Made by a program: the position numbers and the translations under genes. A stretch of DNA of 64,000 nucleotides from Nissolia schottii. Lineage: Eukaryota; Streptophyta; Magnoliopsida; Fabales; Fabaceae. Location: positions 8,241 to 72,240 of the forward strand of contig QANU01035655.1 of the NCBI GenBank assembly GCA_003254905.1, given 5' to 3'. Below the pieces are notes generated by a model. It worked only from the letters and a program-made list of their open reading frames with translations. It did not search any database and had not been told where the DNA came from. Below are positions 58,890 through 64,000 of the stretch, in pieces (position 1 is the first letter of the stretch; every line of letters begins with the position of its first letter).

Positions 58890-59623
58890 CAGCCTTAACA
58901 ACACCCGCACCCAATCTCTACTAACCGCAGATCTCTCCCTAAAGCACCCACCAGCCTCAGCTTCACATCCTCACTCGTAGCTCTACCGTGCTGACCTCCG
59001 CCCCCCCTTTCCCGGCTCGTCTTCATCTACCCCCAAACCCGCCGTTTCGCCACCCAACCGCCACCGTGATTTTTTCCTCTTCTAATTTGTCTTTTTGTAA
59101 GTACTTCCTGATTGTTTTGATCTTCATCTGTGAGGAGACAAGAAATGTGATTTAATTGCTTATTTAGTTGAGGTTTAGGCTATGCTATTTATTTAGCAAT
59201 ATTTTCCATTTTCTGCTTCTTTTAGAAATTAGTTCTTTCAGTTGTGCCCTGCTTGTTGTATCTACGTGCTCGTTACATAGGATAAGCAAGCGTGTTGATT
59301 GAACGCTTGAACTTTCAAATTCTGAGTTTCAAGAGTGTGCAGACATTGAATTCTTCACTATGGTAGTCTAGACTATATGCATTCATTGCAACAGTGCAAG
59401 TGCATGTTTTTGCGTGTAGGTCTGACTTAGTTGCTGGACATTGGAAAGCCGAAGAGTGACTCATTTGCTGTTTGGCATCTCAATATGACTGTACTCAAAA
59501 CATTATAAGTCGTTAGCTAGTGGTTGGAAACTTGTATTGTTCTTCAACTTAACACGAGGATTTTCTGGATGTTGAATGCAGACAGTTGAGGGACAGAAGA
59601 AGAAGTTAGAGGAATCAGAGAAG
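58890..59623 (+). other. Probable 5' leader exons of the BTB-like gene
   Basis: 58890-59096 is a C-rich, non-coding-looking island ending in a strong donor TTTTT|GTAAGT. A 42-nt block at 59582-59623 follows an acceptor GAATGCAG and reads openly as TVEGQKKKLEESEK before a GTCCGC donor. These look like untranslated or N-terminal exons of the gene whose main frame starts at 61703. The connection is inferred, not shown. Confidence 0.45.
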
Positions 59624-61702
59624 GTCCGCGCCAAGTTTATTTGATATCTATGCTTGGTTGAGTTTCTAGATGCTAAATACATGCATTTATTTTTTCCTTA
59701 TTACATAGATTTGATTACCAATTACCGAAAATGTGTGGAGGAGCTTGTTTAGTCTTAGCCATAGTAGCCTGTCATTTTTTCAGGTGGGTAAGGAACTGTA
59801 AATGGAATTTTATTTCTCAATAGATTGTAGCATCAACATTTTACTAGGTGTGGATTGCTAGTTTCTTTTTATTACCTTTAAATTAAGATTAACAGTATGC
59901 TAATCATTTAAAATAACTGGATAGCACTTAATAAATTCTTGAAGAGGCATGTCTCTATAAATGTTATATTATCAGCATATGTTTAAGGATGAATTATGAA
60001 TTAGTGTAGGTTTAAATAATTGCAGCACCCCTTTTCTTTGTTTTAAGACAAGTAGTTATTGGAATCTTGCTTTACTCAAACGATACGTGCTTGTTTTGCG
60101 TCTTTGGCCTTAGTTGCTCTTGATGATGACTAAAGTTTAGCATTAGCTCTTAGGCGTATTTACATTTTTATTCATATTTTTAGCATGAGTAATGGACTAG
60201 TTGTAGATCATGTAGGAATGTTGTTAACCAAGTATCTTCGATGATTCCATTATTAGGAGAAAAAAGAAGTAAATTTTGCAAGAGAGGCTCACCGCTCACC
60301 CAGGCATCTTCACTCCTAATCATGTAATTTGGCTTCTAGTGCCAAACTCATAATTTATAATTGCAATCTGGGGTAGATGAGTGTAATTTAGCTTGAGAAA
60401 TGAGCTACAATTGCAGTTCTTTCATTTGGTTTTCACTAGTAATAGCCATTTGATTCTGTTTAGACGATCATGTTAGCTTGATGTATTGTAGATCTATATG
60501 TTCTTTTATGTATCATATGAAGAAACATGTCAACAGCTGTAAGACTAATTTGGCTTTGAGGTGGGGCACCCAGTGCAGTATGTTGTCTTATTCACCAGTT
60601 TCAAAAAGTTTGAACTGGTTCACCTGCTTGGAACTGGTTTTCGAAAGGGAAAAAAAAATCAGCTCCAAAATGGTTTTCAAACCAGTTTTGTGGTTCAAAG
60701 CCAGTTAAAAACCAGTTTGTCTAACATTAACCAGTTTGAAATCGCTTCAGGGTAAACTAAAACTGGTTTGGTTTGACAAACCGAATAAAAAACCGATTTG
60801 AATTTGGTTCTGGTTCGTTTCAGGAAAGAACTGCTCCATTCCCATAACACATGGACTAGTATCCTGTGCTATTACTGCTGGATATCAACTGGAGAAAGAA
60901 ACAAATTTGGGAGCCATAATTTATATGAACCTATGGTTTCCACTAACTTGTTCTTTCTCTTCTATGATTCCATTTGACAGTTAAGAATCTGAAATTCACG
61001 GATGTAGGGGCTGTGCACTGTTCCCCTGCAACTCCATGCAAGATGATTGATGACTCTGTTTGGTTTAGTGAGATCCTTTTGTTTTGGTGAGGTTTATGCT
61101 GTTATTGGCAGGACCAGACTTCGTAATGTTTTATGTCAATTTGCTGGCTTTTCTGGTGTTTGCCAAATGTCTTATATGCTCCAGTGGAATTTATGCCTGC
61201 TGTATAATTTTCTGTATCACACTTATTTGAATCTTAAGATACTGTTGCTTGATTTTGAAGTGTCATTCATACTATATTGACTTTGCAGTACTTATGTAAA
61301 ATTTTTCAACTGCAGCAAATTTGGCCATGTGACTTCTAGTGAAGATCACTGAAATTTGTAGGGATATATAGAAGAGGTTAGGAATACTACTACTCCTGTA
61401 CCTCTTTAGTTTCAAATGAAAGCTGGCATCTTAAAACTATTTCATTGGTACAGATTATAATATATCTAACATTCCCTATGAGACTTGGCTGGTGGTCATG
61501 TCGTCGTCCTTTAAAGATACTATATTGCAACGAGTATAATTTTGAAGTTGCTGGACATCGTTAACCCTGTTGTTTGTATTCTTATGTAGAAATCACTCTT
61601 TGATGTGAGAAGAATCTGAGGGTTATAAACTTGGAGATCATTCTTGGATGAACCTGAGGATTGCAAAATTTCAATTTGGTATTGAAACTGAGTTGAATAG
61701 CC
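59624..61702. other. Presumed intron(s) of the BTB-like gene
   Basis: T-rich, non-coding in all frames, as expected for plant introns, apart from the repeat at 60560-60830. Confidence 0.45.
60560..60830. repeat. ACCAGTTT/AAACTGGT-rich repeat
   Basis: AACTGGTT or its complement AACCAGTT occurs about nine times in 250 bp in both orientations, ending with GGTTCTGGTTCGTTTCAGG. Such degenerate inverted clusters are typical of hAT-like MITE ends. Lies within the presumed intron. Confidence 0.65.
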
Positions 61703-62566
61703 ATGTCAAGAATACATAAGGTCGATCCTGTTGATACAAGCATTACAAAAGATATATTTGTTTCAGCCGTTAGATTTGCCATGTCTATTGACAGACCATG
61801 TTTCCCTTTCGGAGATGAGATTCGAACATCCGCGCAGGAGCAAGTTGACTACATGTTAGGAGAAGACAGAGATACTGTGATGGTTATGGCTGATGATGAA
61901 GTTAAATCAGTAGTAAGAATGGGTGTTCACAACAACATTAATTCATTTGAAATGGACTTGTCTTCCTTGGTGTTGGACCCAGCCCTTGAGTTTGAGGCGG
62001 CAGATAATAGAATAATGAGGAGGGTATCCGATCTTGAATGGATGTGTAATGTACTCCCAAAGATGGATTTAATGAAGAACTTTGTTTCTGACTGGGCTGC
62101 AGTCTCTAGCAAAATTTTGGGGCTCATTGAAGACAAGAAGCTTGACCATGACATGTGGGGCCTGAAAATAAAGCTTATAGAGGTAACGTGTAAAGTGTTG
62201 GAAGCAGTTGCTTATGGTAGCGTGATTCTTCCCGCACCAGGTCGGGTCCAATTGCTGAAGACCTGGTTTCCGTATGCTCGAAAGATGAAGCCGTTGCTGG
62301 ATTCAAAAGCCGTTGAGGAGGCTGGTTTTCCTCACAAAATGGATGAAGATTTATGCCAGGCCGTTGAGGGAGCAATTGTGTCATTAGTATTGACTTTGCC
62401 GTCAAATGATCAAGCAGACATTCTGGCAGACTGGATTAGATGTCGAGAAGTTGGATATCCCGACTTGAGTGAGGCCTTTGAGGTCTGGTGTTACAGAACC
62501 AAGTCTGCCAAGCGGAGATTAGTGGAAGGTTTAGACAACCACAGCGATGCTGCTATCAGTGCCTGA
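61703..62566 (+). CDS. At3g05675-type BTB/POZ protein, C-terminal region only (287 aa)
   Basis: The uninterrupted frame MSRIHKVDPVDT...AAISA ends in TGA. Proteins of the At3g05675 group, thought to act as CUL3-ubiquitin-ligase substrate adaptors, have an N-terminal BTB domain. This frame matches only their middle and C-terminus: IFVSAVRFA, AQEQVDYMLGEDRDT, DLEWMCNVLPKMDLMKNFVSDW, MWGLKIKLIEVTCKVLEAVAYGSVILPAPGRVQLLKTW, VSLVLTLPSNDQADILADW and DLSEAFEVWCYRTKSAKRRL. An in-frame TGA lies 9-7 bases before the ATG, so the frame cannot extend. Just upstream, GIETEL followed by a one-base slip into IAMSRIH resembles the family's sequence before SRIH, hinting that the BTB part was lost by decay or deletion. 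The remaining 287 codons are conserved and stop-free, so a shorter protein may still be made. Confidence 0.85.
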   Translation: MSRIHKVDPVDTSITKDIFVSAVRFAMSIDRPCFPFGDEIRTSAQEQVDYMLGEDRDTVMVMADDEVKSVVRMGVHNNINSFEMDLSSLVLDPALEFEAADNRIMRRVSDLEWMCNVLPKMDLMKNFVSDWAAVSSKILGLIEDKKLDHDMWGLKIKLIEVTCKVLEAVAYGSVILPAPGRVQLLKTWFPYARKMKPLLDSKAVEEAGFPHKMDEDLCQAVEGAIVSLVLTLPSNDQADILADWIRCREVGYPDLSEAFEVWCYRTKSAKRRLVEGLDNHSDAAISA

Positions 62567-63229
62567 GTTTGGCTCACTAGTCATAAACTGTTTTTCTTTT
62601 TAAATTAAATTTTTTATAATTTTTGCACCAAATATCATAGAATTTTGCTAATAAGTGCCCTTAGGCAACTGGTTAAGCAAGCATAAGTAGTAAGTTTTTA
62701 TTGAAAGTATAAGGCTTTTGAGTTTCTAACATTGGAAACTTCGAATTTTTGCTCCCTTAACCAGGATTCTAATCTGTGCCTTTTGGGGACACTCGTTAAC
62801 AAAATTCAATATTGTATGCTTAATCTTATGACGTGAGATGAAGGTGTTGATATCATTTATAACGCTAGCCGAATGAATTGAGGTACTCAATTTATTATGT
62901 GGATGTAGTTGTTTTATTGGAAATCTATATGTACAATTGAGTTTTTTAGTACATTGATTGTAAATGTAAATGTAAATTTATTCTCTCTTCAGGCTACAAG
63001 ATTATGCGTTTACACACAAAAATCTCCCACTCGCATGGAGTTTGCCACGTCTCTTTCTATTCGGCAGTGGAGAAACAACTCCCATTAGAACTAGATAACA
63101 CGATTAAAGAAATTCAATGGAATTTGTTCTTTGCACGGCATGAATCTTGCACTCACATCTTGCTAGCTTTTCAATTTTTTATGGTAATTTTTAGTTTAAA
63201 GTCATTCATTTTGCCATCAAAGCAATTGT
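62567..63229. other. 3' flank and intergenic
   Basis: 3' UTR of the preceding gene is likely within the first 400 bp. The 99-codon frame at 63004-63303 resembles no known protein. Confidence 0.45.
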
Positions 63230-63545
63230 GGCATGAAGAGTTTGGCATATGTAAATGTGGTTTAGATAGGAGTGAAAGTAGGTTAGGCCGAGATAAGCTT
63301 TGATTTAAGCATACTTAAGTTATATCAAATATAGTCTATTAGTTTGATATAGGCTTTTTGAAAGGCTTGACTGAATGTTTGTGAAATTCTGTTTTAACTT
63401 GCAAGTCGATTTAGAGGTCTAATTGATAACAAGGTCTTAAAATATATATAAAAAAAAAAGTGTACTCTAAGATAACTCAATAAAATATATTCTTAAATAT
63501 GCTAAAACTAACTAGGCTTCTCAAATAGGCCAAAAAGCTTATTGG
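63230..63545. mobile_element. Probable inverted-repeat element fragment
   Basis: Begins near GTGAAAGTAGGTTAGGCCGAG and ends near AGGCTTCTCAAATAGGCC. The paired phrases AGGCTTTTTGAAAGGCTTGA and TTCTCAAATAGGCCAAAAAGC are reminiscent of the TIR element at 19787-21003. No clear boundaries. Confidence 0.4.
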
Positions 63546-63567
63546 TATAATAATAATGATAATAATA

Positions 63568-63780
63568 AGGGAAAATGCATTTTTGGTCCCTTAATTAATT
63601 TTTTTGTTCTTTTTGGTCCCCTTATTCTCACAAAATTTACGTTTTGGTTCTCTAACTTACTTTTATTTTTCGTTTTAATCTCCTAACTAATTTTCTGTTC
63701 TTTTAGGCCTCCAAATTATTGCAAAACATATTTTGTAGTCCCTTAAATTATCTTAATTTTTTTATTTTAATTCCCTAACA
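63568..63780. repeat. TTTTGGTCCC(T/C)-type dispersed repeat
   Basis: TTTTTGGTCCCTTAA, TTTTGGTCCCCTTA, TTTTGGTTCTCTAA, TTTAATCTCCTAA and TTGTAGTCCCTTAAA recur at 35-45 bp spacing. Same repeat type as 190-285 and 53430-53620. Confidence 0.65.
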
Positions 63781-64000
63781 TTTGATATATTTATGAATAT
63801 ATGCATTGAAAATATAAAATTATTATCCATCATCATTTGTATTGACTTTTGTGATTATTAAATAATAGTGAATGGTTATGCATGTCATGATAATTATTCA
63901 CAATGATTTGACATATTCTTTTACATTGATATTGGCAAAAATGTAAATTATATTATCAAAGTGTAAAGTTAAACTCACAATTTAATTTTTTTTAAAACTA
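63781..64000. other. AT-rich intergenic DNA to window end
   Basis: Nothing recognised. Confidence 0.5.

Noticed and set aside
59582-59623. Coding exon encoding TVEGQKKKLEESEK
   Set aside because: Open and splice-flanked, but with a weak donor and no family context. Kept only as a possible leader exon.

Overview
The window looks like plant nuclear DNA from a eudicot, probably a legume. That inference rests on intron-rich genes with GT/AG splice sites, plant-only gene families (BAHD acyltransferase, VAMP72 R-SNARE, a plastid protein like Arabidopsis At4g13200, S-domain receptor kinase), and a dense layer of LTR retrotransposons, LINEs and MITEs. The legume assignment is weak, because no species marker is visible. 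There is one 190-base assembly gap (33608-33797) and single Ns at 8656 and 49498.

Layout. 1-12440 is a nested transposon block. An old L1-type LINE (minus strand) is split by a complete Copia-type LTR element of 7456 bp (4324-11779) with matching 424-bp LTRs, a tRNA-Met primer site and CCACC target duplications. That element has no recognisable gag-pol and was itself hit by a Gypsy-like solo LTR (9720-11272, target duplication TCTAT). A small TRIM-like element follows. 13017-17070 holds a two-exon BAHD acyltransferase (429 aa, minus), with a long-armed inverted-repeat element in its intron and a hairpin MITE just upstream. 19787-21433 holds two more inverted-repeat elements, the second ending about 115 bp before the start codon of a three-exon plastid-protein gene (21549-24071). 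25031-26600 holds relics of an NB-ARC resistance gene and a Copia reverse transcriptase.

27879-33010 is a five-exon VAMP72-type R-SNARE gene (219 aa) with an RTE-type LINE in intron 3. From the gap to about 38005 lies the most unusual structure: a tandem array of about 177-bp units, each made of three related monomers of about 57-60 bp, that reverses orientation near 36140. It forms a roughly 4.2-kb imperfect inverted repeat. 38000-44400 is gene-poor with LINE scraps. 44408-44554 encodes a 48-residue, one-membrane-segment peptide.

45905-47965 is an S-domain receptor-kinase pseudogene whose last exon is split by a solo LTR of about 1.2 kb. 48844-51551 is a five-exon gene for a plant-specific protein of unknown function (289-295 aa). 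51850-58730 is AT-rich and repeat-rich, with a LINE scrap and a hAT-like element carrying an 8-bp target duplication. 58890-62566 is a gene with probable 5' leader exons and an intact 287-codon frame that matches only the C-terminal part of At3g05675-type BTB/POZ proteins.

The genes do not form a pathway. The window reads as ordinary plant genes dispersed through a transposon-rich region. All intron positions were worked out by eye from frame continuity, splice dinucleotides and family resemblance.
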